DNA from: an uncultured Mycoplasmatota bacterium
GTDB lineage: Bacteria; Bacillota_I; Bacilli_A; Izemoplasmatales; Izemoplasmataceae
Length of the DNA: 64,000 bases
Reading direction: 5' to 3'
Assembly (NCBI GenBank): GCA_913062645.1
Contig: CAJXVW010000002.1
Span: 62,001-126,000 of the forward strand
Shown: positions 56,228 through 64,000 of the stretch, piece after piece
How the letters are laid out: each line of letters starts with the position of its first letter
How positions within the stretch are numbered: the first letter of the stretch is position 1
Made by a program: the position numbers and the translations under genes
Notes under the pieces: generated by a model
What the model was told of the DNA's origin: nothing
Seen by the model: the letters and a program-made list of their open reading frames with translations, nothing else
Databases searched by the model: none

Positions 56228-57295
56228 TTAATTGGACGTTTTTGATGTATTGGTTGTACTATATTGATGTTTCTCACGGTATTGAATCGGTGTCGCCCCC
56301 GTTACTTTACGAAATACGCGATAAAAATAATGGATGTCCGCGTACCCGCACATGAGCGCGATGCTGGCCACCGCCATGTTGGCGTGGCGCGTCAACAGGC
56401 GTTTCGCCAGATCGATCTTCTTGGCCATGATGTAGGCTTGCACGCTGAGTCCGGTTTCCTTCTTGAAGGTTCGCGCCAAGTGCTCTTTCGAGACGAAATG
56501 CTTGTCGGCGAGATCGGACAGCGTGAGATTGTCGCTGAGATGATTGGCGATGTACTTCTGAATGGCGAGAATCGACATTTTGCCACTGCTGTCCTGGTTG
56601 CGAATCTGCTTGGCGACGAGCAACAGACGATCCTTGACACCGTCGGGGAAGATGACATCGTCATATCGTTGAATCAAATGATTCTCCTGTTCGAGTTCCA
56701 ATACCGTCCGTTTCAGGTCGGACAGGATGAACTGGATCAATCCGGCATTGCCGTCATTGGTGAAAAAGGCGTGATGAATCTTGTCGACAAGCTTCACGAT
56801 GGCGAGGTCGTCGCCCTTTGATACGCTGTCTTGAAGATCATTGCGGAGTTCATAGTAACGATGGAACTCCTCGCGGACATCGTCCCGCTGCAGAATGTCG
56901 GCCAGGTACGTGTAGCCTTTGTTGCGATTGATGCGGTTGATGGCGGTGATAACGGCCGCATGCAACTCTTCCTTGACAATCGGTTTGAGCAAGTAATCGA
57001 CAGCCTTGGTCTTGAGCGCGGCGTGGAGGTACTTGTAGTCCTCATACCCGCTCATCACGATCGTTTCGATGTCGATGTCGTTGTCATGCAGGTGTTGCAG
57101 CAGCATCGCGCCATCGACACCGGGCATTCTCATATCGGTGATCATGATGTCGACCTGGCGTTTGGACAACAGCTCGATCGCCTGTTGCCCGTCGTCGGCT
57201 TCGAACATCTCATCAATGCCGTACTCCCGCCACGGGAGTAGGTTGCGGATCAGTCTGCGACTCCAGAATTCATCGTCGACGATCAACAGTTTCAT
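56228..57295 (-). CDS. AraC-type response regulator (YesN family)
   Basis: The 355-residue protein has an N-terminal receiver (ITDMRMPGVDG, phospho-acceptor Asp) and a C-terminal double helix-turn-helix of the AraC family (LSDLADKHFVSKEHLARTF and ALMCGYADIHYFYRVF). With the overlapping kinase it forms a two-component system. It should activate the adjacent sugar transport and GH5 genes. The ATGA overlap with the kinase stop indicates translational coupling. Confidence 0.94.
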   Translation of the reverse strand: MKLLIVDDEFWSRRLIRNLLPWREYGIDEMFEADDGQQAIELLSKRQVDIMITDMRMPGVDGAMLLQHLHDNDIDIETIVMSGYEDYKYLHAALKTKAVDYLLKPIVKEELHAAVITAINRINRNKGYTYLADILQRDDVREEFHRYYELRNDLQDSVSKGDDLAIVKLVDKIHHAFFTNDGNAGLIQFILSDLKRTVLELEQENHLIQRYDDVIFPDGVKDRLLLVAKQIRNQDSSGKMSILAIQKYIANHLSDNLTLSDLADKHFVSKEHLARTFKKETGLSVQAYIMAKKIDLAKRLLTRHANMAVASIALMCGYADIHYFYRVFRKVTGATPIQYREKHQYSTTNTSKTSN

Positions 57296-58977
57296 GACGA
57301 CACCACCTCGTTGGGAAGTTTGATTGCAACGGTGACGCCACCGTCCGGATTCGTCAGGAGCGTCAGACCGTACGCATTGCCATATAGTAACTTGATGCGC
57401 GAATTGATGTTCACCAGGCCGATCTTGAGCGCCATCTCAGACGTCGGGCGTTTGCCGGTTGGCGTACGTTGATGAAGCATGTCATTGATGTCCGCCATGG
57501 TGGCGGGTTCCATCCCGACGCCATTGTCGGCGATCCGAATGACGATGTCTTCGTTGACATCACTGGTGATGGCGATGCGCCAGTCCCCATGTTGTTTCTT
57601 GAGTCCGTATTTGAATGAGTTCTCAATAATCGGTTGAATCGTGAACTTGGGAATGCGCACCGCTTTGATATGGGGATCGATGGCCACGTTGAAGGCGAGT
57701 CGATCGCCATATCGCAACTTCTGGATGTCGAGGTAGTCACGGATGTGAAGCAGTTCTTCTTCCAGCGTGACCGCCTTTTCGTCGATGCGCATCGCATAGC
57801 GCACCAGCTTGCTCATTTTGATGGTGGCGTCGTACACATCGGGCGCATCTTGATCCATCGCCATGCCGCCGATCAATTGGAAGGTATTGGCCAGAAAATG
57901 CGGGTTGATCTGCGCCTGCAACGCCTTGAGTTGAATGTTTTGCCGTTCAATCTCATTCTGGTACTGTTCGGTGATCAATCTGTTGATCTTGTCCACCATG
58001 TCATTGTACGAGGTTTCGAGCACGGTGATCTCCTGGTACTTGTCGGATGACTTGTCAAGCGGATCGAGTTCATCCTTGTTCATGTGCGCCGCCAATCTGG
58101 TGATCGGCGCGGTGATATCTTGCGCCAACAACACCGAGACCATCGCCGTCAACGCGATCGATGAGGCGATGATCGCGACGCCGACGCTGATCATCGTGCG
58201 ACCGAACGCTTCCACGTCGCGTTCCGGGACCACAAGTGACACATACAGATCCAGCTGTTTCACGCGTTTGGTCCAGATGTAATTGTTGCGCGTTTCCGTC
58301 AGTTGCAGTTGATTGTACAAAATCGGATCGGACACATCGACCGTCATGCGTTCGCCGGTTGTGATCAAATCATCTTCGGGGGTGAACAACGCATGCGTCC
58401 CCGTCGTTCCGAAGATGCGTTCCAGTTCATCGGCGATGATGTCGTTGAGACGTAACACGATCACTCCTTCTAACGTTCTCGTTTCAAAATCATTGATGGT
58501 GTGAAGAACATAGGTCGAACCCCCGTCATCGTAAAAGCGGAGCGCTTCTTGTTCCTGCCCCGGCAACAGATTCAATTCATCGTATTGATAGAGACGGGAT
58601 GCGAACCCATTCTCATAATCATAACTGACGCCGCGATAGGAGTTCGTCGAAACAATCGACACCTTGCTCAGCAAGTTCCCATTGTTGTAAAGGGTGCTCC
58701 GAATGGTATCTTCAATGTCGCCATATTGGATCTGGGATTCATCGACGAGCGTCAGCAAATCATCCTGGATGTGGAGCGAGTAGACAATGTCGTCCAACTG
58801 CTCGACAACCTGTTCAAGATACTGATTCGCCCACACGACCTTCGTCTCGTACGCATCAACTTGAGAATCCGTGACACGATCGTTGACGAACACCAGCGCA
58901 TACAGCAAAAACGCGAACACCGGAACCAGCGATGCCAACAGAATATATAGAATCAATTTCGATCGGATGCTATTCAT
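57292..58977 (-). CDS. Sensor histidine kinase (YesM family)
   Basis: The 561-residue membrane kinase has two transmembrane helices enclosing an extracytoplasmic sensor domain (about residues 30-270). A HAMP region follows, then the His_kinase motif QAQINPHFLANTF (phospho-acceptor His), and an ATPase domain with N box IIENSFKYG and G box IADNGVGM. ATG 58977 follows GAGGTGAT. It senses an external signal, presumably the substrate of the neighbouring importer. Confidence 0.94.
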   Translation of the reverse strand: MNSIRSKLILYILLASLVPVFAFLLYALVFVNDRVTDSQVDAYETKVVWANQYLEQVVEQLDDIVYSLHIQDDLLTLVDESQIQYGDIEDTIRSTLYNNGNLLSKVSIVSTNSYRGVSYDYENGFASRLYQYDELNLLPGQEQEALRFYDDGGSTYVLHTINDFETRTLEGVIVLRLNDIIADELERIFGTTGTHALFTPEDDLITTGERMTVDVSDPILYNQLQLTETRNNYIWTKRVKQLDLYVSLVVPERDVEAFGRTMISVGVAIIASSIALTAMVSVLLAQDITAPITRLAAHMNKDELDPLDKSSDKYQEITVLETSYNDMVDKINRLITEQYQNEIERQNIQLKALQAQINPHFLANTFQLIGGMAMDQDAPDVYDATIKMSKLVRYAMRIDEKAVTLEEELLHIRDYLDIQKLRYGDRLAFNVAIDPHIKAVRIPKFTIQPIIENSFKYGLKKQHGDWRIAITSDVNEDIVIRIADNGVGMEPATMADINDMLHQRTPTGKRPTSEMALKIGLVNINSRIKLLYGNAYGLTLLTNPDGGVTVAIKLPNEVVSS

Positions 58978-59077
58978 GTCAATCACCTCATACTTTCATT
59001 GTAACACCAAAATATCAATATCATACAATAAATTCAAAATCATCTGATCGTTGGTGCCCAATCACCACAAGGCAATA

Positions 59078-59103
59078 AAAAAAGAGACCGAAGTCTCTTT
59101 TCT
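59078..59103 (-). terminator. Terminator, copy of the tuf terminator
   Basis: The stem AAAAGAGAC-CGAA-GTCTCTTTT (59080-59101) is identical, including flanking As, to 18913-18934. Confidence 0.85.
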
Positions 59104-59107
59104 ATGT

Positions 59108-60637
59108 TTAGAGGAAAATCAACGATATGGCAACGCCGATGACACCGGCGATGGCGAGTACGGCGAGCGCCTTGGTCGGCATCTTGCCGTCGTTGGTCAT
59201 GGCTTTGCCGAACATGCCGAAGACCAATGGGTGGATCAAGAACGGCATGGCGAAGATGAAGTTGATCAGACCGGGACTGCTGATGGCGGTGTTGACGGAG
59301 TCGAACATGCCACCCTGCACCGCTGCGAACAGGCCGAAGTGCGAAATCGCACTGCTGTTGGCCATCGCCGCGTTTTCCAAATCCATGCCGGCGAAGTGGA
59401 GCATCGTGAATCCACCGAATACGGCGACCAGCTGCCAGCCGATCGAAAACAGAATGAGACCTTTGATCTGCGCTTTCTCCTCGCCGTTGGCACCCCGCAA
59501 GGTGGTGAGTGCGAAATACGTCAGAACCGCACCCAGCAACACAACCAAGAGACCAGGGATCACCAGCAAGCTGCCGCGGGTGACGCTGATGGCGAGAATC
59601 GTGAACACGAACAGATGACCGAAGAACGGAATGTTGATCATGATCGGCGCCCGTTCTTTGGCGACTTCACCGATGTCACCGGCCGTGCAAGCACCGGTCA
59701 GACCACTGTGCGACAAGCTGCCGGCCATGCCGGGAGCGAGAATGTCGACGTGATTCGATTTGCCGATGAAGACAAGCAGACTGATTCCGACGAACATCCA
59801 GAACAATTGGCCGAAGAACCCATAGGCCATGACTTGCAGCATGCCATCCAACGAAAATGCTTCAAGGAGTCTCGTTCCCCCAACGATGAACACACCGGCG
59901 AGAACAATTGGAATCCCACCGAAGAGCAATGCCCGCATCGTCGGTCCCGGACGCCAGTCACTGAAGAACATGCCGAGTCCGCTTGACAGCAACATCGCGA
60001 AGAAGATCTGTGGCAGGGCGATGATGGGTTCGACTGCCAGTGAGATGACCTGGGCAAGCACCAATACGGCGAGGATCACAAGCAGTTCCACGATTCCGCG
60101 ACCCAGATAGACCCGTTTGTCATGAATCTTCGCTTTGCTGTCGATCAGGATGATCGACACGGCAATGCCGAAGAATGCCAACATCGGATAGAAATCATCC
60201 AATACGCCACCGGTCGGGTAGATGATACGGTAGATCGAGAAGATTCCGATCAATATAAAGAACGCGCGCGTAAGGAACACCAGTTGCGTTCCTTTCGTTC
60301 CGAGAATGACCTCTTCTTCGTTCAATACGACATCATCGTCCTTCGGTAATTTCGGTTTCCAGAACGTGTTGCGCAGTTTCTGGCCACCGGTGAAGAACGT
60401 GGCGATGAGGGCGATGATCGTCGTTCCGCCAGTCAGTCCGACAATCGGGAATTCCGCGAGTCCCGGTTCCGTCAGACCGCTCACTTCGAGCACCATGCCA
60501 AGGGCGAGCCCGAATACGACGATGATCAGAATCGGCGAATACTTCGATCCAGCCACCACGCTGCGAGCGATCAGCACGACCACGAGCAGCATCGCCAACG
60601 TCAACAGCAAATGCGTGAAAATCTCATACAGTTCCAT
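59108..60637 (-). CDS. Multispanning membrane protein of unknown function, transporter-like
   Basis: The 509-residue protein has about twelve hydrophobic helices and is not a family I can name. It has a soluble loop after helix 3 (WKPKLPKDDDVVLNEEEV) and a Gly/Ser/Thr-rich reentrant-type segment (PGMAGSLSHSGLTGACTAGD) typical of ion-coupled transporters. A second segment in the C-terminal half (FGLFAAVQGGMFDSVNTAIS) resembles it. ATG 60637 follows GGAGGTATC. It is a single-gene unit with an unusually long, foldable leader. Confidence 0.75.
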   Translation of the reverse strand: MELYEIFTHLLLTLAMLLVVVLIARSVVAGSKYSPILIIVVFGLALGMVLEVSGLTEPGLAEFPIVGLTGGTTIIALIATFFTGGQKLRNTFWKPKLPKDDDVVLNEEEVILGTKGTQLVFLTRAFFILIGIFSIYRIIYPTGGVLDDFYPMLAFFGIAVSIILIDSKAKIHDKRVYLGRGIVELLVILAVLVLAQVISLAVEPIIALPQIFFAMLLSSGLGMFFSDWRPGPTMRALLFGGIPIVLAGVFIVGGTRLLEAFSLDGMLQVMAYGFFGQLFWMFVGISLLVFIGKSNHVDILAPGMAGSLSHSGLTGACTAGDIGEVAKERAPIMINIPFFGHLFVFTILAISVTRGSLLVIPGLLVVLLGAVLTYFALTTLRGANGEEKAQIKGLILFSIGWQLVAVFGGFTMLHFAGMDLENAAMANSSAISHFGLFAAVQGGMFDSVNTAISSPGLINFIFAMPFLIHPLVFGMFGKAMTNDGKMPTKALAVLAIAGVIGVAISLIFL

Positions 60638-60640
60638 TGA

Positions 60641-60790
60641 TACCTCCATAAATATGTTTTTGGTATATTAAAAGGGTGTCGATTACGGCATCCTCTTAAT
60701 GGCACATCCGTTCCCCGAAGCATCGCGGAACCAAGTCGAATCACAAATGTTCTGTTCTTGTTACAGTGTGGCCGTTTCTGGCCATTACTC
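60641..60790 (-). ncRNA. Structured leader of the unknown transporter gene, candidate riboswitch
   Basis: The RNA starts where a closing helix begins. P1 is TAATGGC (60781-60787) pairing with GCCATTA (60697-60703). Inside are P2 CACA-CTGT-loop-ACAG-bulge-TGTG and P3 GTTCC (60727-60731) with GGAAC (60710-60714), giving a three-way junction. Downstream, ATACC (60662-60666) can pair with GGTAT (60641-60645), which overlaps the ribosome binding site GGAGGTATC, a possible expression platform. It matches no riboswitch class I recognise. Confidence 0.45.
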
Positions 60791-60794
60791 CATC

Positions 60795-60823
60795 ATTATA
60801 GCACGAACCCCGTTCAATGTCAC
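60795..60823 (-). promoter_or_regulatory. Promoter for the unknown transporter gene
   Basis: -35 GTGACA (60818-60823), 17-bp spacer, -10 TATAAT (60795-60800), minus strand. The predicted start site coincides with the beginning of the structured leader. Confidence 0.7.
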
Positions 60824-60832
60824 TTGAAAGTG

Positions 60833-62341
60833 TCAATGTGGGACGATCATGAACGTCAGACGCTGATCGTATTCCACGGCCCCGTTTTCAAACAAGACCA
60901 CAAGACGACCGTCACTGAGAACCCCCAGATCGCTGTAGCCGGATGGTCCGGCGTAGAGTCGCACGAATGGCGTGAACGTCGCTCCACCGTTGTCCGACAC
61001 CAGCAGCATCAGATTGTATCTTGCCTGATAATCGTACGGTCCGCTGTAGTATACCATTCCATCTCGCGATGCCAGTCCGCTCATGCAAAGCGGCGTCGGC
61101 ACCGATCGGTTGGCCACCGAATCAGTCCAAGTCAGTCCGCCGTCGTACGACGTCGCGAACAACTTGTCGATGTCGCCGTGCGGCACTGCCATTCCCACAT
61201 TGGCCCGCGTCGTCATCAGGATGGTGTTGTCATCGAGGATGGCGATCGCCGTTTCGTCTCCTTGGTTGGAACTTGCGCTCATGGACCATGTTTGTCCATG
61301 GTCGTCGCTGTAGTAGACGAGTCCGCCTTCGTCGTACCCGGGAACGAGGAGACGTCCCGCGTGGGGACCGTTCTCGAGTTGCACGCCGTGTCCGGGTCCG
61401 ACCCCGACATTGGCGAACAGCAAGGTCGCGTCGGACCACAACAATCCACCATCTTCACTGGTTATGACATAGGCGCCATTGGGATTGGAGTCGTCATAGA
61501 AGGTGCGCATGTGAACCATGTGGATGACGCCAGTGTCCGCGTCGAACACCGGCGTGAAATTGCCAAGCTTGTTGGTGCCCAGATCAAGAAACGACGGATC
61601 GCTCCAGGTCTGTCCCAAATCATCGGAATACGACATCACCATGTCGATGTCGCCATGGTCAGGGCTGCCGTTCTTGCGCGCTTCAGCAAACAGGAGGATG
61701 CGATCGGAAATAAGATCGTCCCCACTTGCCAGACTGCTTCCCTCGGGAATCACCAGCACGCTGGGAATGCGGTAACTGCCGTAGTTGTCCTGTCCTTGCA
61801 CGAAGACATGGGTCACATTGATTCCATCGTACATTGCGAAATCCGTTTGTGCCGCACCCCAGATGACGAGTACGATCAACAACAAAACGACGTTGATGTG
61901 CGGGAGATAATGATGTTCTTTCACAGTGCCGACATGGAACCGGACGCTGTCGATCGTCACTTTACCAAGCAACAGGATCAATCCGTACAATGTGCTATAA
62001 ATGGCCGGGTCGTAGATTGCGAACGGCTGAAAGTAATCAAACAGCGCAGCCTGAAGAAAGGCGATCACGAAAAGTCCGTTGAGCGTGATCAGAACCACGG
62101 TGATGAGGAACTTGCGTCTGGCCGACAACTGGATGACGGTTGTATTGCGGTGTCGCAAATAGACGTTCCACAGCATCACGGCCAGCATGTCGAGCACGAT
62201 CAGTACCAGGATCGTCGCCACCACTCCGAAGCGCTTGATGATCGCCTGGTTCTTCCACAAGAAGTGATAGACGCCATTGGCGAAGAAATACACGATCGCC
62301 AGATCGTATGCGGCGTATAGATAGTGCAGTACTCTTCTCAT
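60833..62341 (-). CDS. Membrane-anchored sialidase (GH33-like) with multispanning N-terminus
   Basis: The 502-residue protein has about five N-terminal helices (residues 1-165), then a sialidase propeller. It shows YRIP (first Arg), FAEARKNGSPDHGDID (acid/base Asp), GRLLVPGY (second Arg), ARYNLMLLVSDNG (third Arg), and PSGYSDLGVLSDG (Tyr region). Asp-boxes such as SDDLGQTWS, SDDHGQTWS and SYDGGLTWT recur. It probably cleaves terminal sialic acid outside the cell. The polytopic anchor is unusual, because sialidases are mostly secreted or single-anchored. Confidence 0.88.
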   Translation of the reverse strand: MRRVLHYLYAAYDLAIVYFFANGVYHFLWKNQAIIKRFGVVATILVLIVLDMLAVMLWNVYLRHRNTTVIQLSARRKFLITVVLITLNGLFVIAFLQAALFDYFQPFAIYDPAIYSTLYGLILLLGKVTIDSVRFHVGTVKEHHYLPHINVVLLLIVLVIWGAAQTDFAMYDGINVTHVFVQGQDNYGSYRIPSVLVIPEGSSLASGDDLISDRILLFAEARKNGSPDHGDIDMVMSYSDDLGQTWSDPSFLDLGTNKLGNFTPVFDADTGVIHMVHMRTFYDDSNPNGAYVITSEDGGLLWSDATLLFANVGVGPGHGVQLENGPHAGRLLVPGYDEGGLVYYSDDHGQTWSMSASSNQGDETAIAILDDNTILMTTRANVGMAVPHGDIDKLFATSYDGGLTWTDSVANRSVPTPLCMSGLASRDGMVYYSGPYDYQARYNLMLLVSDNGGATFTPFVRLYAGPSGYSDLGVLSDGRLVVLFENGAVEYDQRLTFMIVPH

Positions 62342-62359
62342 GACTTTCCTCCATGTTGA

Positions 62360-62382
62360 ACCGGCCGCGAAATGCGGCCGGT
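62360..62382. other. Strong GC-rich hairpin
   Basis: The stem ACCGGCCGC/GCGGCCGGT with loop GAAAT, between the sialidase start and the 138-aa gene, has no T tract on the minus strand. It could be a Rho-type or weak terminator, or a leader hairpin of the sialidase mRNA; a TATAAT (62390-62395) lies just upstream of it. Confidence 0.6.
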
Positions 62383-62390
62383 CTATCGCA

Positions 62391-62798
62391 TTATAGTGGT
62401 AAGACTTGTTCGAAAAACTCGATACAATGGCGAAGCTTCACTTCGTCATCGAGATCGTCGTCCGTATCACTATGAATAATGTGATTCATTCTAATCCAGT
62501 GACTAAATGCTTGATGGCGAGTGCTTTCTGTTTTATCAGAGAAGGTAGCAAAAATGAAATCCCTACCAGATAATTGTCGATCCACTTCACGTTGTCTTGC
62601 ATAGATCTCAATCAAACTTCTCATGGTAACAGCAGCTCCTTGCAGATCGTTCATCTTTAGTCGTTGTTTCGCTGATGTTATCGAAGCGGACTTAAGGTCG
62701 TCCTTGCGAATACTGTCAAAAGGTGCTTTCGTCGCATCTTTCGCAATTTTACCAATCCTCGATCCGATGTTTTTGATCTTTTTGTTGATGTCTGTCAT
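62391..62798 (-). CDS. Uncharacterised protein of about 135 residues
   Basis: The product starts MTDINKKIKNIGSRIGKIAK, with a basic amphipathic N-terminus. The middle part (DLKSASITSAKQRLKMNDLQ) is followed by VTMRSLIEIYARQREVDRQ and by a late helix-rich segment with HWIRMNHIIHSDTDDDLDDE. No family is recognised. It is the last gene of the HTH/TerB-DUF1232 operon, 20 nt after the preceding stop. AT-richer than the main window. Confidence 0.65.
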   Translation of the reverse strand: MTDINKKIKNIGSRIGKIAKDATKAPFDSIRKDDLKSASITSAKQRLKMNDLQGAAVTMRSLIEIYARQREVDRQLSGRDFIFATFSDKTESTRHQAFSHWIRMNHIIHSDTDDDLDDEVKLRHCIEFFEQVLPL

Positions 62799-62819
62799 GC
62801 CGTTCACCGCGTCTTTAGT

Positions 62820-63542
62820 TTAACCGTTTTTCATCATTTTTGACAATTGTGCCATGGCGTACGCCAATACTCCCACATCATCCGTCAGTCCCAAAACTGG
62901 TACAACATCAGGAATGACATCTAGTGGACTGATTAGGTAAATGAGAGCACCAATAGCGATGGCTTTAACGGTTGTATCGGCCTTGGGGTTCTGAACGACT
63001 TCCCACAACTTAAGCACCTGATCCCAAATCTTCTTGACGGGACCGCGTCGCATTTTCATCAACACCGTTTCGTCAATGTCATCGGCACTGCCTTCGGCGA
63101 ACTCATTCATCATCCGAATCGAATCATCAAGTATCTCTTGATCCGTTTGATCCTGATAGAAGAACTCTTTGACGTCAAATTCCTGAGTTCCATACTTGTC
63201 AAGAAACTTCTGCATTTGGCTGGCCGATTCTAGCGACAACAAGTCGAAAAAGGACTTGATCAGTTTGCGCTCATTCAGTGAAAAATCACCGTCGGCCATT
63301 GCCAGCAAAATAACATGCGTCAAAATGTTCATGACATCTTTTTCGTCCAGTTTTTCAAGCCGGAAACGGAGTTGCTCGGGAGTAAGGTGCTTGTACTCAT
63401 AGTTCTTCATCCGGTAAGTCTTCTTGACGCGATAGATAAGATCCATCTCATCATGTGTTACGTTGCCATCCACTTCTGAAATAACCTTCATAAACTCCAA
63501 CAATACCTCTCTTTGATACTTCCCCAATCGTGCTTTGAACAT
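62820..63542 (-). CDS. TerB-like and DUF1232 (YkvA-type) membrane-associated protein
   Basis: The 240-residue protein combines an N-terminal TerB-like helical domain (residues 5-120: VISEVDGNVTHDEMDLIYRV, LAMADGDFSLNERKLIKSFF) and a C-terminal DUF1232 hairpin (IGALIYLISPLDVIPDVVP). ATG 63542 follows AAAGGAG. DUF1232 proteins are membrane-associated with unknown function. It is the middle gene of a three-gene operon headed by an HTH protein. Confidence 0.82.
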   Translation of the reverse strand: MFKARLGKYQREVLLEFMKVISEVDGNVTHDEMDLIYRVKKTYRMKNYEYKHLTPEQLRFRLEKLDEKDVMNILTHVILLAMADGDFSLNERKLIKSFFDLLSLESASQMQKFLDKYGTQEFDVKEFFYQDQTDQEILDDSIRMMNEFAEGSADDIDETVLMKMRRGPVKKIWDQVLKLWEVVQNPKADTTVKAIAIGALIYLISPLDVIPDVVPVLGLTDDVGVLAYAMAQLSKMMKNG

Positions 63543-63570
63543 GTTCTTATCTCCTTTCATAGATTGGTTG

Positions 63571-63942
63571 TCATTTACTATATTTATTGATAAGCGACTC
63601 GAGTCTATCCACAAATCGCTTGTTGCCCAATAATTCACTCGCATGAACAAGCAGTTCCCGTTTGTGTTCATCATCAGCATGTTCGAGAATGGCGTTGACG
63701 AGCGGCATGTCCGATGATCGATCTTGTTGGTGCATCTTGCCAATGTATTCCATTACCTGCAACTTGGAAAACGTGGTTGCTTTCATAATGTAATCGAATA
63801 AGTACAACACGTCATGATTAATGTCCTTGTATTGTTTGGTTTCATATTCATCGATGTACTTGTACAAGGTCGGTCGGGAAACACCGACAAACGCCGCAAG
63901 TTCCGTCAACCTGATTTTGAGTTTTTGAAGTTTTTCTTTCAT
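63571..63942 (-). CDS. Small HTH DNA-binding protein
   Basis: The 123-residue protein has a helix-turn-helix at residues 8-35 (LKIRLTELAAFVGVSRPTLY, recognition helix VSRPTLYKYIDEY). A C-terminal helical domain with alternating acidic and basic residues follows. ATG 63942 follows GAGGTGG. It heads the operon with the TerB-DUF1232 gene. Its promoter carries a 6-5-6 inverted repeat, pointing to autoregulation. Confidence 0.78.
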   Translation of the reverse strand: MKEKLQKLKIRLTELAAFVGVSRPTLYKYIDEYETKQYKDINHDVLYLFDYIMKATTFSKLQVMEYIGKMHQQDRSSDMPLVNAILEHADDEHKRELLVHASELLGNKRFVDRLESLINKYSK

Positions 63943-63961
63943 AGGGAACCACCTCAATTCC

Positions 63962-63990
63962 ATTGTATCTCATTTTACACTATATGTAAA
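63962..63990 (-). promoter_or_regulatory. Promoter with overlapping inverted repeat for the HTH/TerB operon
   Basis: -35 TTTACA (63985-63990), 17-bp spacer, -10 TACAAT (63962-63967). TTTACA-CTATA-TGTAAA (63974-63990) covers the -35 and upstream spacer, a natural repressor site. Confidence 0.75.
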
Positions 63991-64000
63991 TAATAAATTA

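Overview
This 64 kb window is chromosomal DNA of a low-complexity, fermentative Firmicute. The best fit is a Mollicutes-related member of the Bacilli (Acholeplasma/Izemoplasma-like), although the base composition is moderate in GC rather than AT-rich. Three things support this. The ribosomal and RNA polymerase synteny is Bacillus-like (rlmB-sigH-rpmG-secE-nusG-rplKA-rplJL-rsmC-rpoBC, rpsLG-fusA-tuf, rpsF-ssb-rpsR, gdpP-rplI-dnaB). GdpP and ribosomal protein L9 lie in one open frame, an arrangement known from Mollicutes. There are several lipoprotein signal peptides. TGA is used as a stop (aspA, cinA, the MalG-like permease), so the code is standard and not the Mycoplasma code. The lineage is inferred from gene content only; no 16S gene is present.

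Layout. 1-4978: hydE-hydG-aspA-hydF, the maturation set for [FeFe]-hydrogenase, preceded by a promoter whose -35 region is overlapped by a perfect 24-bp palindrome. 5079-9986: dnaB, the gdpP-rplI fused frame (with a full internal Shine-Dalgarno for L9), rpsR, ssb, rpsF. 10245-18849: housekeeping and stress genes (cinA, phzF-like, ychF, tatD, an HtrA-like lipoprotein, a nitroreductase), a 23-residue hydrophobic peptide gene and a membrane protein of unknown function. 18950-23229: str operon plus tuf. 23407-25990: an AT-richer insertion (DUF4143 ATPase, VOC protein, tRNA-Thr, a gene-free stretch) that splits the usual rpoC-rpsL junction. 26000-39080: rpoC back to rlmB, with L10 and L1-type leader elements. 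39204-45217: an L-cysteine desulfidase-like enzyme, an HTH regulator with a 40-residue partner and a palindromic operator, a LOG-family protein, a lipoprotein, a CPBP protease and Lgt. 45410-58977: carbohydrate and surface functions: a GH17 glucanase, a large surface protein with a papain-like Cys-His arrangement, an MFS transporter, an aldo/keto reductase, and a sensor kinase/response regulator/ABC sugar transporter/GH5 locus with a cre-like site. 59108-63942: an unidentified multispanning membrane protein with a structured leader, a membrane-anchored sialidase, and an HTH/TerB-DUF1232/138-aa operon with an operator in its promoter.

Together the genes depict an anaerobe making H2 through [FeFe]-hydrogenase, importing beta-glucan and possibly sialoglycan breakdown products through two-component and CcpA-type control, and carrying a conserved Bacillus-type translation/transcription core. 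The most interesting unexplained items are the orphan structured leader at 60662-60790, the palindrome over the hydE promoter, the internal start in gdpP-rplI, the paired L1-like sites, and the two small HTH operons with self-contained operators.
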